This document shows positions 44,925 through 54,852 of a stretch of DNA of 64,000 bases, one piece after another. Where the stretch lies: assembly GCF_000212815.1 (NCBI RefSeq), contig NZ_GL890986.1, positions 609,653-673,652 of the forward strand. Direction: 5' to 3'. How positions within the stretch are numbered: the first letter of the stretch is position 1; each line of letters opens with the position of its first letter. This DNA is from Streptococcus sanguinis SK49. Lineage in GTDB: Bacteria > Bacillota > Bacilli > Lactobacillales > Streptococcaceae. The translations under genes were made by a program, and so were the position numbers. Below the pieces are notes generated by a model. It was not told the DNA's origin. It made no database searches and saw nothing but the letters and a program-made list of their open reading frames with translations.

Positions 44925-45074
44925 TTAAGATTGAATGTCAGCTGAATTCATTTCAGATCCGTTCGAACTAGATTCACTACTCCAATATTCATCTGTGCCT
45001 TTCAGGCTTGATTCATTCAACATCGGAACGTAGTTCTCGCTTCGCTCAAACTGCGTCAATGTCTCTAAACTCAT
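44925..45074 (-). CDS. Possible 49-residue peptide gene after the SRP RNA
   Basis: An ORF of 49 codons on the minus strand: MSLETLTQFERSENYVPMLN ... EMNSADIQS. It is acidic and Ser-rich with no signal peptide or membrane segment. The start has a strong GAAGGAGG just four bases upstream, better than chance. It begins 37 nt after the SRP RNA and ends 208 nt before pgi. I do not recognise it; it may be a real small protein, a leader peptide, or the start of a lost gene. Confidence 0.5.
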   Translation of the reverse strand: MSLETLTQFERSENYVPMLNESSLKGTDEYWSSESSSNGSEMNSADIQS

Positions 45075-45110
45075 CTTCCTCCTTCGGAGTTGATTCGTTA
45101 AGAGGCATAG

Positions 45111-45187
45111 AAAAAGAGCACACAGCTTACTTCGCTTAGGGCTGCTGGATTCCTCCCCTGACCCGCTTCACGCAAAACTGTTGCTCC
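45111..45187 (-). ncRNA. ffs: Signal recognition particle RNA (4.5S / scRNA)
   Basis: The core GGGTCAGGGGAGGAATCC then AGCAGCCCTAAGCG is the conserved SRP domain IV tip (GUCAGG...GGAA...AGCAG) bound by Ffh. Ends pair as GAGCA/TGCTC and ACAG/CTGT, giving a hairpin of about 77 nt. It is followed by TTTTT and preceded by an extended -10. tadA lies directly upstream, as in many Firmicutes. The RNA is transcribed from the minus strand; ends are estimated. Confidence 0.93.
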
Positions 45188-45193
45188 ATGAAT

Positions 45194-45202
45194 AGTATAT
45201 CA
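45194..45202 (-). promoter_or_regulatory. ffs extended -10 promoter
   Basis: TGATATACT (TG-A-TATACT) on the minus strand, seven bases before the predicted 5' end of the SRP RNA, lying just beyond the tadA stop. Confidence 0.65.
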
Positions 45203-45209
45203 CATTTTT

Positions 45210-45677
45210 TTACTTTTGGCGACGATTTCTAAAAAAATCTTGCATGATTTGAGCGCACTCTTCTTGGAGGACACCTGTCTCCACCTCTACTCGGTGGTTA
45301 AGACGCTCATCCGTCAGAATATCATAAAGGCTGCCAGCTGCTCCAAACTTTTGATTTGCTGCTCCATAGACAACGTGAGGAATGCGCGCTAGACCGATTG
45401 CTCCGCTGCACATAACACAGGGCTCAATAGTCACAAAAAGCGTTGTATCCAGCAAGCGCCAGCTATTTTCATGCCGATTCGCCTCTTCGATAGCCATAAT
45501 CTCCGCATGCATAACAGCCCGCTGCAGCTCCTCACGTGCATTGTGACCGCGGCCGATAATCTTACCTTCTTTAACCAAGACACAGCCGATAGGAATTTCA
45601 TCATGAGCTAGGGCAATCTCAGCCTCCTTTAAAGCTTCCCGCATAAATGCTTCTTTTTCTTCAATCGTATAATTCAT
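45210..45677 (-). CDS. tadA: tRNA-specific adenosine deaminase
   Basis: Converts A34 to inosine in tRNA-Arg(ACG). The 155-residue zinc deaminase has HAEIMAIEEA (catalytic Glu) and PCVMCSGAIGLARIP (zinc Cys pair). Start at 45677 (MNYTIEEKEAFM) is chosen because it agrees with streptococcal homologs and has AGAAAG six bases upstream; ATG 45680 is equally possible. The SRP RNA follows and a csRNA gene precedes it. Confidence 0.95.
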   Translation of the reverse strand: MNYTIEEKEAFMREALKEAEIALAHDEIPIGCVLVKEGKIIGRGHNAREELQRAVMHAEIMAIEEANRHENSWRLLDTTLFVTIEPCVMCSGAIGLARIPHVVYGAANQKFGAAGSLYDILTDERLNHRVEVETGVLQEECAQIMQDFFRNRRQK

Positions 45678-45740
45678 CATTGTCTTTCTAAAACTATAGT
45701 CGTCTATCCCATTATACCACAAGCCTGCTGCACTTCTCAG

Positions 45741-45831
45741 AAAAAGTAAAAGCCACCACTGGGGTGACTTTCAGGAGATTATTATGAAAAAGTTTAGGAT
45801 TTTTAAACAAAGTTAGGAGGTCTTTGTTTAT
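45741..45831 (-). ncRNA. csRNA, CiaR-controlled small RNA (copy 2)
   Basis: About 91 nt on the minus strand, near-identical in its first 75 nt to copy 1 at 25025-25119: same AAACAAAG/CTTTGTTT hairpin with the ACCTCC loop, but a different terminator (AGTCACC-CCAGT-GGTGGCT, then TTTTACTTTTT). Directly preceded by a CiaR box and -10. Lies between purA and tadA. Confidence 0.88.
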
Positions 45832-45837
45832 GCTGTT

Positions 45838-45870
45838 AGTATAAAATATATATCTTAAACGAATCTTAAT
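45838..45870 (-). promoter_or_regulatory. CiaR-regulated promoter of csRNA copy 2
   Basis: Minus strand ATTAAG-N5-TTTAAG (45854-45870), exactly 10 bases, TATACT (45838-45843); one mismatch to the CiaR consensus TTTAAG-N5-TTTAAG. Confidence 0.85.
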
Positions 45871-45887
45871 GATGGAATTTTCCTACA

Positions 45888-45917
45888 AAAAAGCACAAGA
45901 AGCAATTTCCTTGTGCT
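45888..45917 (-). terminator. purA terminator
   Basis: AGCACAAG/CTTGTGCT with a 10-nt loop, followed by TTTTTTG on the minus strand; it ends just before the csRNA promoter. Confidence 0.85.
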
Positions 45918-45924
45918 GACTTTT

Positions 45925-47280
<1,356 letters not shown>

Positions 47281-47372
47281 TTATGTTTTATACCTCATTA
47301 TATGAAAAATTTAACAATTTTTCAAGATGGGATCCATTCTTGATTTGCTTTTTCCCTTTTGAAAACGAATTA

Positions 47373-47387
47373 AATTTTCAAAAAATC
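47373..47387 (+). promoter_or_regulatory. CodY-like sequence upstream of gshF
   Basis: AATTTTCAAAAAATC matches the CodY consensus at 13 of 15 positions, about 130 bases before gshF. The region is A/T-rich, so chance is a real alternative. Confidence 0.3.
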
Positions 47388-47515
47388 TGTTTTTTTCTGA
47401 AAGTTGTTAGTTTATTAAAAATAAAAGTTCGGAATTTTTGTAAAATCGTAGCGAAAATTTGTTTTCTTTTTCTGTTTGTAATAGACTAAAATTACTATCA
47501 TAGGACGGTGAAACG

Positions 47516-49768
47516 ATGACGATTAATCAATTACTGCAGAAACTGGATATATCAAGCCCCATTCTCCAAGCAACCTTTGGTCTGGAAAGGGAAAATCTGC
47601 GGGTGACAGCTGACGGACACTTAGCTCAAACTGCCCATCCGAGTCAGCTTGCTTCCCGCAATTTCCACCCGACCATCCAAACAGACTTCAGCGAGCAACA
47701 ACTGGAACTAATTACACCTATCGCTCACTCGACTAAGGAAGCACGGCGCTTACTGGGAGCTATCAGCGATGTGGCTGGTCGCTCGATTGACAAGAATGAA
47801 CGCCTCTGGCCTCTGTCCATGCCACCACAGCTGACGGAAGAAGAGATTGCCATCGCCCATCTGGAAAACGACTATGAACGCCACTACCGAGAGGGCTTAG
47901 CTAAAAAATATGGTAAAAAACTACAGGCTATCTCTGGCATCCACTACAATATGGAACTAGGGAAAGATCTGGTCACTGCTCTCTTTCAAGTCAGTTCCCA
48001 CCATTCGCTCAAGGACTTTAAAAATGACCTCTATCTCAAGCTGGCTCGAAACTTTCTGCGCTTCCGCTGGATCTTAACCTATCTCTATGGTGCTGCCCCT
48101 TTGGCAGAAGCTAGCTTCTATAGTCAGGACATTCCCCAGCCTATCCGCTCTTTTCGTAACAGTGACTATGGCTATGTCAATGAAGAGAATATTCAGGTGT
48201 CCTACGCTTCTTTGGAGCAATATGTAACTGATATTGAAAACTACGTTCAGTCAGGCGAGCTCAGCGCTGAAAAAGAATTTTACTCAGCCGTTCGCTTCCG
48301 TGGACAGAAGCACAATCTTGCCTATCTGGAGCAGGGTATCACCTATCTGGAATTCCGCTGCTTTGACCTCAATCCTTTTGACCATTTAGGCATCAGCCAA
48401 GAGACCTTAGATACCGTCCATCTCTTTTTACTGAGCCTGCTCTGGCTAGATGATGTAGAAAATGTGGATGCTACATTAAAAGCTGCCCACGACTTGAACC
48501 AAAAGATTGCTTGTAGCCATCCGCTGACTGCCCTGCCAGATGAGGCAGACAGCTCAGCACTGCTCCAAGCCATGGAAAAGCTCATCCAGCATTTTGAACT
48601 GCCAACTTACTACCAAACCTTACTTCAACAGCTTAAGGAGGTACTACTAAATCCTCAGCTAACCCTATCTGGCCAGCTCCTGCCTCATATCCAGCAGGAT
48701 TCCTTAATGGCCTTTGGGCTAGAAAAAGCAGAGGAATATCACCGCTACGCTTGGACTGCTCCTTATGCCCTTAAAGGCTACGAAAATATGGAACTGTCCA
48801 CCCAGATGCTGCTCTTTGATGCCATTCAGAAGGGGCTTAATGTCGAAATTTTAGATGAAAATGACCAATTTCTCAAGCTTTGGCATGGTCACCATGTGGA
48901 GTATGTCAAGAATGGCAATATGACCTCCAAGGATAACTATGTCATCCCTCTGGCCATGGCCAATAAAACCGTCACCAAAAAGATTTTGGCTGCAGCTGAC
49001 TTTCCTGTTCCGGCTGGATCAGAATTTTCTTCCCTAGAGGATGGACTAGCCTATTACCCTTTGATTAAGGATTGTCAAATTGTCGTCAAACCCAAGTCAA
49101 CTAACTTCGGACTGGGCATCTCCATCTTCCAAGAACCAGCTAGCTTGGAAGCTTATCGCAAGGCTTTAGAGATCGCTTTTTCAGAAGACGCTGCTGTCTT
49201 AGTCGAAGAATTTATCGCTGGAACGGAGTACCGCTTCTTTGTCTTAGACGGTCAGTGTGAGGCAGTCCTCTTGCGAGTAGCAGCCAATGTCGTCGGAGAC
49301 GGTCAACATACCGTGAGAGAATTGGTTGCCATCAAAAACGACAATCCCCTGCGCGGTCGAGACCATCGCTCACCGCTCGAAATCATTGAACTGGGGAACA
49401 TTGAACTGCTCATGCTGGACCAGCAAGGTTATGGACCAGATGATATCCTGCCTGCTGGAGTCAAGGTTGACTTGCGGCGCAATTCCAATATTTCTACCGG
49501 TGGAGACTCGATTGATGTCACAGACAGCATGCACTCATCTTATAAGGAACTTGCTGCGGACATGGCACGAGCTATGGGAGCTTGGGCCTGTGGCGTTGAC
49601 CTGATTATTCCTGACAGCTCTGCTATTTCTACCAAGGAAAATCCTAACTGTACCTGCATCGAGCTCAACTTCAACCCCTCTATGTATATGCACACCTATT
49701 GCGCTGAGGGGCCGGGACAAAGCATCACCCCTAAAATACTGGCTAAACTTTTCCCAGAAATGGACTAA
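47516..49768 (+). CDS. gshF: Bifunctional glutamate-cysteine ligase / glutathione synthetase
   Basis: A 750-residue fusion that makes glutathione from its amino acids in one polypeptide. Residues 1-430 are the GshA-type ligase (LGRENLRVTADG-like start GLERENLRVT, GIHYNMELG, TYLEFRCFDLNPF). Residues about 480-750 are an ATP-grasp domain (IVVKPKSTNFGLGISIF, EEFIAGTEYRFFVLDGQ, CTCIELNFNPSMYMHTYCAE). The product protects against oxidants in lactic streptococci. Weak ribosome site (GGACGGTGAAACG). Single gene, followed by a strong terminator. Confidence 0.96.
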   Translation: MTINQLLQKLDISSPILQATFGLERENLRVTADGHLAQTAHPSQLASRNFHPTIQTDFSEQQLELITPIAHSTKEARRLLGAISDVAGRSIDKNERLWPLSMPPQLTEEEIAIAHLENDYERHYREGLAKKYGKKLQAISGIHYNMELGKDLVTALFQVSSHHSLKDFKNDLYLKLARNFLRFRWILTYLYGAAPLAEASFYSQDIPQPIRSFRNSDYGYVNEENIQVSYASLEQYVTDIENYVQSGELSAEKEFYSAVRFRGQKHNLAYLEQGITYLEFRCFDLNPFDHLGISQETLDTVHLFLLSLLWLDDVENVDATLKAAHDLNQKIACSHPLTALPDEADSSALLQAMEKLIQHFELPTYYQTLLQQLKEVLLNPQLTLSGQLLPHIQQDSLMAFGLEKAEEYHRYAWTAPYALKGYENMELSTQMLLFDAIQKGLNVEILDENDQFLKLWHGHHVEYVKNGNMTSKDNYVIPLAMANKTVTKKILAAADFPVPAGSEFSSLEDGLAYYPLIKDCQIVVKPKSTNFGLGISIFQEPASLEAYRKALEIAFSEDAAVLVEEFIAGTEYRFFVLDGQCEAVLLRVAANVVGDGQHTVRELVAIKNDNPLRGRDHRSPLEIIELGNIELLMLDQQGYGPDDILPAGVKVDLRRNSNISTGGDSIDVTDSMHSSYKELAADMARAMGAWACGVDLIIPDSSAISTKENPNCTCIELNFNPSMYMHTYCAEGPGQSITPKILAKLFPEMD

Positions 49769-49772
49769 TAAT

Positions 49773-49806
49773 AAACACTCGCAGAGAAAGTATCTGCGAG
49801 TGTTTA
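49773..49806. terminator. gshF terminator
   Basis: A perfect 13-bp stem (49773-49785 with 49793-49805) with a 7-nt loop and weak T-rich tail. Confidence 0.8.
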
Positions 49807-50026
49807 TATACGTCCATAAAATCATATAACATAACTGATATACCTTGATGATTTCCCTAAGTCAAAATTAGTCTAACCTTTATATGGTTTCAAGATAAAT
49901 AAATCTGATCTATATCTTGCATCTAGCTAAAATTGATATACCTAAAATGTTTGAACAAACTAATAGCATAAAATAAGTTGCTAAAAATCTAATATTAGCC
50001 TAAGCTAGAAAATCACTTTATATCCT

Positions 50027-50683
50027 TCACCCAAAAGTTGCATCAACTTGGCCCCCATGATAAGATCCAAACTGAAGCTGTTTAGCATAAGTATTATAAT
50101 TTCCTACGAAATATGAATTCTCTTTTCCATCAGATGTTAGCTTGCAAACAAATTGAACTACATCAGCATGTTTCGTCTCAAAAACTTCAATGGCTCCAGG
50201 ATCTACTGCATAATTCCCAAACTTAATTACAATCCAATAAGTCTGTATCATACCAGGACTAGACATCAACATATGATTATATTGATCTCCTTTTAATTCG
50301 TCAGGATGATTTACCCCTCTAACATAATTCTGAGCTGCTATCAAAGCAGTTGTGACATCTGCTTTTAAACTATCGCTTACAGGCTGGTCAAGAGACTCAA
50401 GAGTGTTTAATGCCTTCTGATGGTTCTCTTCATTCATTGAGCTTTCCATATCAACAGAAGGCTCTGAAGACTTCTCAGATTGCGTTTGACTTGAAGATTG
50501 AGATACAGATTCATTTTCTTTTGAGCGGATAGATGATGAACTGCTAATTGACACTTCCATCGAATTTTTTTGATTATTTTTTAAACTACATCCCGTAACA
50601 ATTAGCAAAAAAATGGCTAAAATCAAACTGTACACTATATGGCGGAGCTTTGTTTTAATGAAACACTTACCTTGATTATTCAA
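50027..50683 (-). CDS. Uncharacterised lipoprotein
   Basis: A 218-residue protein from a TTG start at 50683 (AGGAGG seven bases upstream). A signal peptide with lipobox (IVTGC) gives a mature protein with a Ser/Glu/Gln-rich linker of about 60 residues and then a C-terminal domain (DSLKADVTTALIAAQNYVRG ... QFGSYHGGQVDATF). The linker style matches the other surface lipoproteins in the window, but the C-terminal domain is not the DUF6287-like one. I do not recognise a function. Confidence 0.7.
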   Translation of the reverse strand: MNNQGKCFIKTKLRHIVYSLILAIFLLIVTGCSLKNNQKNSMEVSISSSSSIRSKENESVSQSSSQTQSEKSSEPSVDMESSMNEENHQKALNTLESLDQPVSDSLKADVTTALIAAQNYVRGVNHPDELKGDQYNHMLMSSPGMIQTYWIVIKFGNYAVDPGAIEVFETKHADVVQFVCKLTSDGKENSYFVGNYNTYAKQLQFGSYHGGQVDATFG

Positions 50684-50847
50684 AATATTTCCTCCTAAAA
50701 TGAAACTATATCACTTTTTATAAAACTATTTTACCAAAAATTTTTGCAAAATGACCTTGCTTATAGAAACTTTTCAATCTTTATCCTTCAAAAACCAGCT
50801 TTTATGTTAAAATAGAGATATCACATTGAGAAGAAAGAGAAACGTCC

Positions 50848-51693
50848 ATGTCGAGGAGAAATGATGATTCCAACCAGCAACCAGAATGGTTTAGCTGGAT
50901 TTGGATACTTGTATTTGTATTTGGTTCTGGAGCTGTAGCCAGCTATCTAATTCCCATAGCTATTCTGGGAGCTATTGGCTACGGAATCTATCGCCACCAA
51001 AGCCAGAAAAAAGTTCGGATTGAAGCTAAACAAGCCAGCATTGGTCGTATTGAAGATTTGAAATCAGAGATTGGTAATGCTGACCGCCGTATTAAAGAAT
51101 TGGAAGGCTACCAAGAAGATGGAGACCAAGAAAGCTATCAGAATTTAGCTCTAGAAATTCTTCCCCAGCTAACCTATATCAAAAATGCTGCTAACGACCT
51201 ACGTGGAGAGATTCCTACTTCCGTCTACCAGCGAATCCAGACTAAAATTCGTACTGTAACCGATGAAATCGATGAACAACTGAAAAAGATTGAACGAGAG
51301 AAAAAACGAAAAGAAGCGCAGCCTAAGAAAACTAGTCTAGAAAAGCTAGCCCCAGAATTGGTCGCTACGGTTCGCAATATTCAGATTGACCATGAGGCCA
51401 TTCTTCAAAAAATCTCCCAATCCGAAAGCAACAACAAGGAAGAGCTGACTGCCATTCATCAGTCCCAGATGGAGCACTACGAAGATATTTTAGAAGGATA
51501 CCTCAAAATCAAAGCTTCTCCCAAAGATTTTTACAATGCAGAGGAGCGGCTAGCCAAGGCCAAAGCAGCTATCGAGCAGTTTGACTTGGACCTAGATGAA
51601 ACACTGCGCCAGTTAAATGAAGCTGATTTGAGGGACTTTGACATTAGCCTGCGCATCTTAGACAAAGAAAAGCACACAGACACCGGCTTTTAA
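50848..51693 (+). CDS. XpaC-like membrane protein
   Basis: A 281-residue protein with two N-terminal membrane segments (WFSWIWILVFVFGSGAVASY and LIPIAILGAIGYGIY) and a long charged coiled-coil (residues 60-280: EAKQASIGRIEDLKSEIGNA...). The pair XpaC-TelA is conserved in Firmicutes; XpaC is named for 5-bromo-4-chloroindolyl phosphate hydrolysis but no hydrolase motif is evident here. telA follows 24 nt downstream. Confidence 0.75.
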   Translation: MSRRNDDSNQQPEWFSWIWILVFVFGSGAVASYLIPIAILGAIGYGIYRHQSQKKVRIEAKQASIGRIEDLKSEIGNADRRIKELEGYQEDGDQESYQNLALEILPQLTYIKNAANDLRGEIPTSVYQRIQTKIRTVTDEIDEQLKKIEREKKRKEAQPKKTSLEKLAPELVATVRNIQIDHEAILQKISQSESNNKEELTAIHQSQMEHYEDILEGYLKIKASPKDFYNAEERLAKAKAAIEQFDLDLDETLRQLNEADLRDFDISLRILDKEKHTDTGF

Positions 51694-51717
51694 GCTAGAT
51701 AAACCAAAGGAGAAACT

Positions 51718-52974
51718 ATGAGCCAAGAATTTAATTTTGATATTGATAAAATTGCCAATAATGCTATCAGCAAAAGCGACAAAACAACAGAAATCATCGA
51801 AGCCAACACGACTCAAGAAAATGGTCAGCTAACTTTTCTGGAAAAGCTGACTCCTGAGCAACAGAGTGCGATTACAGCTAAAGCTCCGCAGCTGGTGGAT
51901 AATTTCGTGTCAGACCAAAATGCCTTGCTAGATTTTGGCCAATCTGCTGTAGAAGAGGTCAACGGTACTGTCAATCGTATCTTAGCCGAGCAGAAAAAAT
52001 TACAAATTCCTCAGGTGGATGAGCTTTTAAAAAATACCAACAAAGAACTCAATGGCTTTGTCGCAAAATACAAGGATGCTCAAGTAGCAGAACTGGACAA
52101 GAAGCCTAATTTCTTGGAAAAACTCTTCAAACAGAGCAAAAACACTCTTCAAGAATTCTATTTTGACTCACAAAATATTGAACAGAAAATGGACGGAATG
52201 GCTGCAACCGTCGTCAAGCAAGAAGACGTTCTGGCTCGCAATATTGTTTCTGCTGAAATGCTGATTGAGGACAATACCAAATCGATTGAAAACCTAGTCG
52301 GAGTTATTTCCTTTATCGAAGCTGCTCAGCAAGAATCTGGCAATCGAGCGCTCAAGCTGCAGGCTGAAGTCGCTCAGCTAGATATGTCAACTGTTGACTA
52401 TCAAGTCAAATCGCAAGAATTAGCCCGAATGACAGAGGTGGTCAATACCTTAGAGCAGCAACATACTGAATATGTCAGCCGTCTCTATGTAGCTTGGGCG
52501 ACGACTCCTCAAATGCGTAATCTGGTCAAGGTTTCCTCTGATATGCGCCAAAAACTTGGAATGCTCCGTCGCAATACCATTCCAACTATGAAACTGTCTA
52601 TCGCCCAGTTAGGCATTCTCCAGCAATCGATGAAGTCTGGTCAGGTAGCTGACGCTATCTCTAATGCGAATAACGCTGCTCTGCAAATGCTCGCTGAAAC
52701 GAGCAAGGAAGTCATTCCTCAGCTGGAGCGGATTTCCCAAAGCCCTACTATCGCTGTTGAGTCTGTCACTAAGCTGGCAGAAAGCCTCGTCGCACAAAAC
52801 CAAGGCATTATCGAAGCCATTGATAAAGGACGGGAAAAACGCGCTCTGCTAGAAGCCACTGTTATCCAATCTGCAGAGACCATCAACAACTCTGTCAAAC
52901 TGCGTGATCAAAAGATTATCCAAGCCCTGTTGGACCAAGGCAAGGAGGCCCAGAAAGAATTAACTACAGAATAA
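51718..52974 (+). CDS. telA: Toxic anion resistance protein TelA family
   Basis: A 418-residue helical protein of the TelA/KlaA family. It has the typical FLEKLTPEQQSAITAKAPQL start, coiled-coil middle and C-terminal LAESLVAQNQGIIEAIDKGR. Homologs are linked to resistance to tellurite and some envelope-active agents; mechanism unknown. Follows xpaC with an AAAGGAG site; a terminator (52977-53004) ends the pair. Confidence 0.9.
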   Translation: MSQEFNFDIDKIANNAISKSDKTTEIIEANTTQENGQLTFLEKLTPEQQSAITAKAPQLVDNFVSDQNALLDFGQSAVEEVNGTVNRILAEQKKLQIPQVDELLKNTNKELNGFVAKYKDAQVAELDKKPNFLEKLFKQSKNTLQEFYFDSQNIEQKMDGMAATVVKQEDVLARNIVSAEMLIEDNTKSIENLVGVISFIEAAQQESGNRALKLQAEVAQLDMSTVDYQVKSQELARMTEVVNTLEQQHTEYVSRLYVAWATTPQMRNLVKVSSDMRQKLGMLRRNTIPTMKLSIAQLGILQQSMKSGQVADAISNANNAALQMLAETSKEVIPQLERISQSPTIAVESVTKLAESLVAQNQGIIEAIDKGREKRALLEATVIQSAETINNSVKLRDQKIIQALLDQGKEAQKELTTE

Positions 52975-52976
52975 GT

Positions 52977-53004
52977 AAAAGAGCCTAGATGGCTCTTTTA
53001 ATGT
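52977..53004. terminator. Terminator between telA and the ADP-ribosylglycohydrolase
   Basis: AAAAGAGCC-TAGAT-GGCTCTTTT (9-bp stem), between convergent genes. Confidence 0.8.
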
Positions 53005-53050
53005 TTTACTTTTTAAATGATCAATACAGTCCTGTCTTCCGATTATCCCT

Positions 53051-53869
53051 TTAAAACAAGCAGCTTTCCAGCAGTTCTTTATTGCGCAGCTGGGATAACC
53101 AGTTGTCAGGGATCCCTTCCAAACCATAGATGATACCAGCCAAGCCGCCAGCAACTGCTGCTACTGTATCAGTGTCATCGCCCAAATTAACAGCTTTCAG
53201 GACAGTTTCCAGATAAGAAGTGCTAGTCAGCAGACACCACAGCGCTGCTTCCAAGGTATCCACCACATAGCCGCTAGAGCGAATGTCATCTTCGGTCAGC
53301 TCTTCTAAAGTTTGCAACCGAGCATAGGTCTTGCTAGTCTCTAAGCCTGATAGTATTTCCGATAGTTGCTCACCCTTTAAGAGCCTACGAGCAATATCCA
53401 CATAAAGCTGGCAGGCCTCTACGGAAGTCGCATGGGCATGTGTAATACTGGAAACAGCCTCAATATCAGACGGACCAGCTGCCGTAAAAGCTAGAGGCAG
53501 AATCCGCATCAAAGAACCATTTCCATTGGAATATTCATCAGATAGGCCGTGTCCTCTTGTCAAGGCTTCGCGAGTCGCATTTCCTACATCAAAGGTCAGA
53601 CCATCTGGTGTGTATGCTCCCTTAAAGAGCCAATTTTTAAACCGCTGCTGCATATCAGTAAGATCAATCTTACCTTTTTCCCTGATAGAATCACAGGTAG
53701 CCAAAACAAGGCTGGTGTCATCTGACCAAGTGCCAGCTGGTTGCTGATGGCTGCCATAGCCCACCATCTCAACTGCTTCAAAACTGCCACGGGTCAAGAA
53801 TTCATACGGAACTCCTAATGCATCAGCCACTGCCAGACCATAGATAGCCGTTTTCAAAAATTGGTTCAT
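53051..53869 (-). CDS. ADP-ribosylglycohydrolase family protein
   Basis: A 272-residue DraG-like hydrolase that removes ADP-ribose from proteins or nucleic acids. The metal-binding motifs are SDDTSLVLATCD (residues 50-61) and the C-terminal LGDDTDTVAAVAGGLAGI. AGGAGG-type site before the ATG. Divergent from hslO; no ADP-ribosyltransferase partner is nearby in this window, so its target is not apparent. Confidence 0.9.
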   Translation of the reverse strand: MNQFLKTAIYGLAVADALGVPYEFLTRGSFEAVEMVGYGSHQQPAGTWSDDTSLVLATCDSIREKGKIDLTDMQQRFKNWLFKGAYTPDGLTFDVGNATREALTRGHGLSDEYSNGNGSLMRILPLAFTAAGPSDIEAVSSITHAHATSVEACQLYVDIARRLLKGEQLSEILSGLETSKTYARLQTLEELTEDDIRSSGYVVDTLEAALWCLLTSTSYLETVLKAVNLGDDTDTVAAVAGGLAGIIYGLEGIPDNWLSQLRNKELLESCLF

Positions 53870-53924
53870 GCTAGCCTCCTTTGTTTTATTATACTATTTT
53901 TGATCTTAAAATGCTTCCTAACCC

Positions 53925-53955
53925 AAAAAACAAGCGCAGTCGCGCGCTTGTTTTT
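53925..53955. terminator. Terminator-like hairpin in the hslO upstream region
   Basis: AAACAAGCGC (53928-53937) pairs with GCGCTTGTTT (53944-53953), 10-bp stem with a 6-nt loop, with A- and T-runs. It stands between divergent genes, where an ordinary terminator is not expected. Confidence 0.6.
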
Positions 53956-53979
53956 CTTTTTTGTGTTAAAATAAAGGGT

Positions 53980-54852
53980 ATGGACAAAATTATCAAAACT
54001 ATCTCAGAAAATGGTTCATTCCGCGCTTACGTGCTGGATAGCACAGAGACGGTTCGGGCTGCTCAAGAAAAACATCAAACTCAAGCAAGTTCTACTGTTG
54101 CACTTGGCCGCACACTGATTGCCAGCCAGATTTTGGCTGCAAATGAAAAAGGCCAGACCAAGATTACCGTCAAGGTCCTCGGAACCAGCTCATTAGGCGC
54201 GATTATCACAGTGGCAGATACCGAAGGCAATGTCAAAGGCTATGTGCAAAATCCCGGAGTAGATATCAAAAAGACAGCTACTAGTGAAGTGCTGGTTGGT
54301 CCTTTTGTTGGCCAAGGCGAATTCCTCGTCATCACGGACTACGGGACTGGCAATCCTTACAACTCCATGACTCCTCTCATCTCTGGAGAAATCGGCGAAG
54401 ACCTAGCTTTCTACCTAACCGAAAGCCAGCAAACACCTTCCGCAGTTGGCCTCAACGTCCTCTTAGATGAGAATGATAGAGTCAAGGTTGCTGGCGGTTT
54501 CTTGGTACAAGTTCTGCCTGGTGCCAAAGAAGCTGAAATCGCCCGCTTTGAGAAGCGAATCCAAGAAATGCCCGCTATCTCAAAACTGCTGGAATCCGAT
54601 GACCATATCGAAGCTCTGCTGGCTGCCATCTATGGTGATGAGCCATATAAACGCCTGTCTGAAGAGAAAATCCGCTTCCAGTGCGACTGCAGCAAAGAGC
54701 GCTTCATGAATGCCTTGGCTACTCTGCCAAAGGCTGACTTAGAAGAAATGCGTGACCAAGACCAAGGAGCTGAAATCGTCTGCCAATTCTGCCAGACAGC
54801 CTATCACTTTGACCAAAACGACCTGGAGGAACTGATTCGTGACAAATCTTAA
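53980..54852 (+). CDS. hslO: Hsp33 redox-regulated chaperonin
   Basis: An ATP-independent holdase activated by oxidation. The 290-residue protein has the C-terminal zinc Cys pattern CDC and CQFC ([11 protein letters not shown] and [13 protein letters not shown]) that forms the redox switch. The start at 53980 ([14 protein letters not shown]) follows AAAGGG; the longer frame to 53881 is not used. It overlaps dusB by 14 nt. Confidence 0.96.
   Translation: MDKIIKTISENGSFRAYVLDSTETVRAAQEKHQTQASSTVALGRTLIASQILAANEKGQTKITVKVLGTSSLGAIITVADTEGNVKGYVQNPGVDIKKTATSEVLVGPFVGQGEFLVITDYGTGNPYNSMTPLISGEIGEDLAFYLTESQQTPSAVGLNVLLDENDRVKVAGGFLVQVLPGAKEAEIARFEKRIQEMPAISKLLESDDHIEALLAAIYGDEPYKRLSEEKIRFQCDCSKERFMNALATLPKADLEEMRDQDQGAEIVCQFCQTAYHFDQNDLEELIRDKS

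Noticed and set aside
49535..49825. 96-codon frame opposite the end of gshF
   Set aside because: Antisense to a conserved ATP-grasp domain, no ribosome site.
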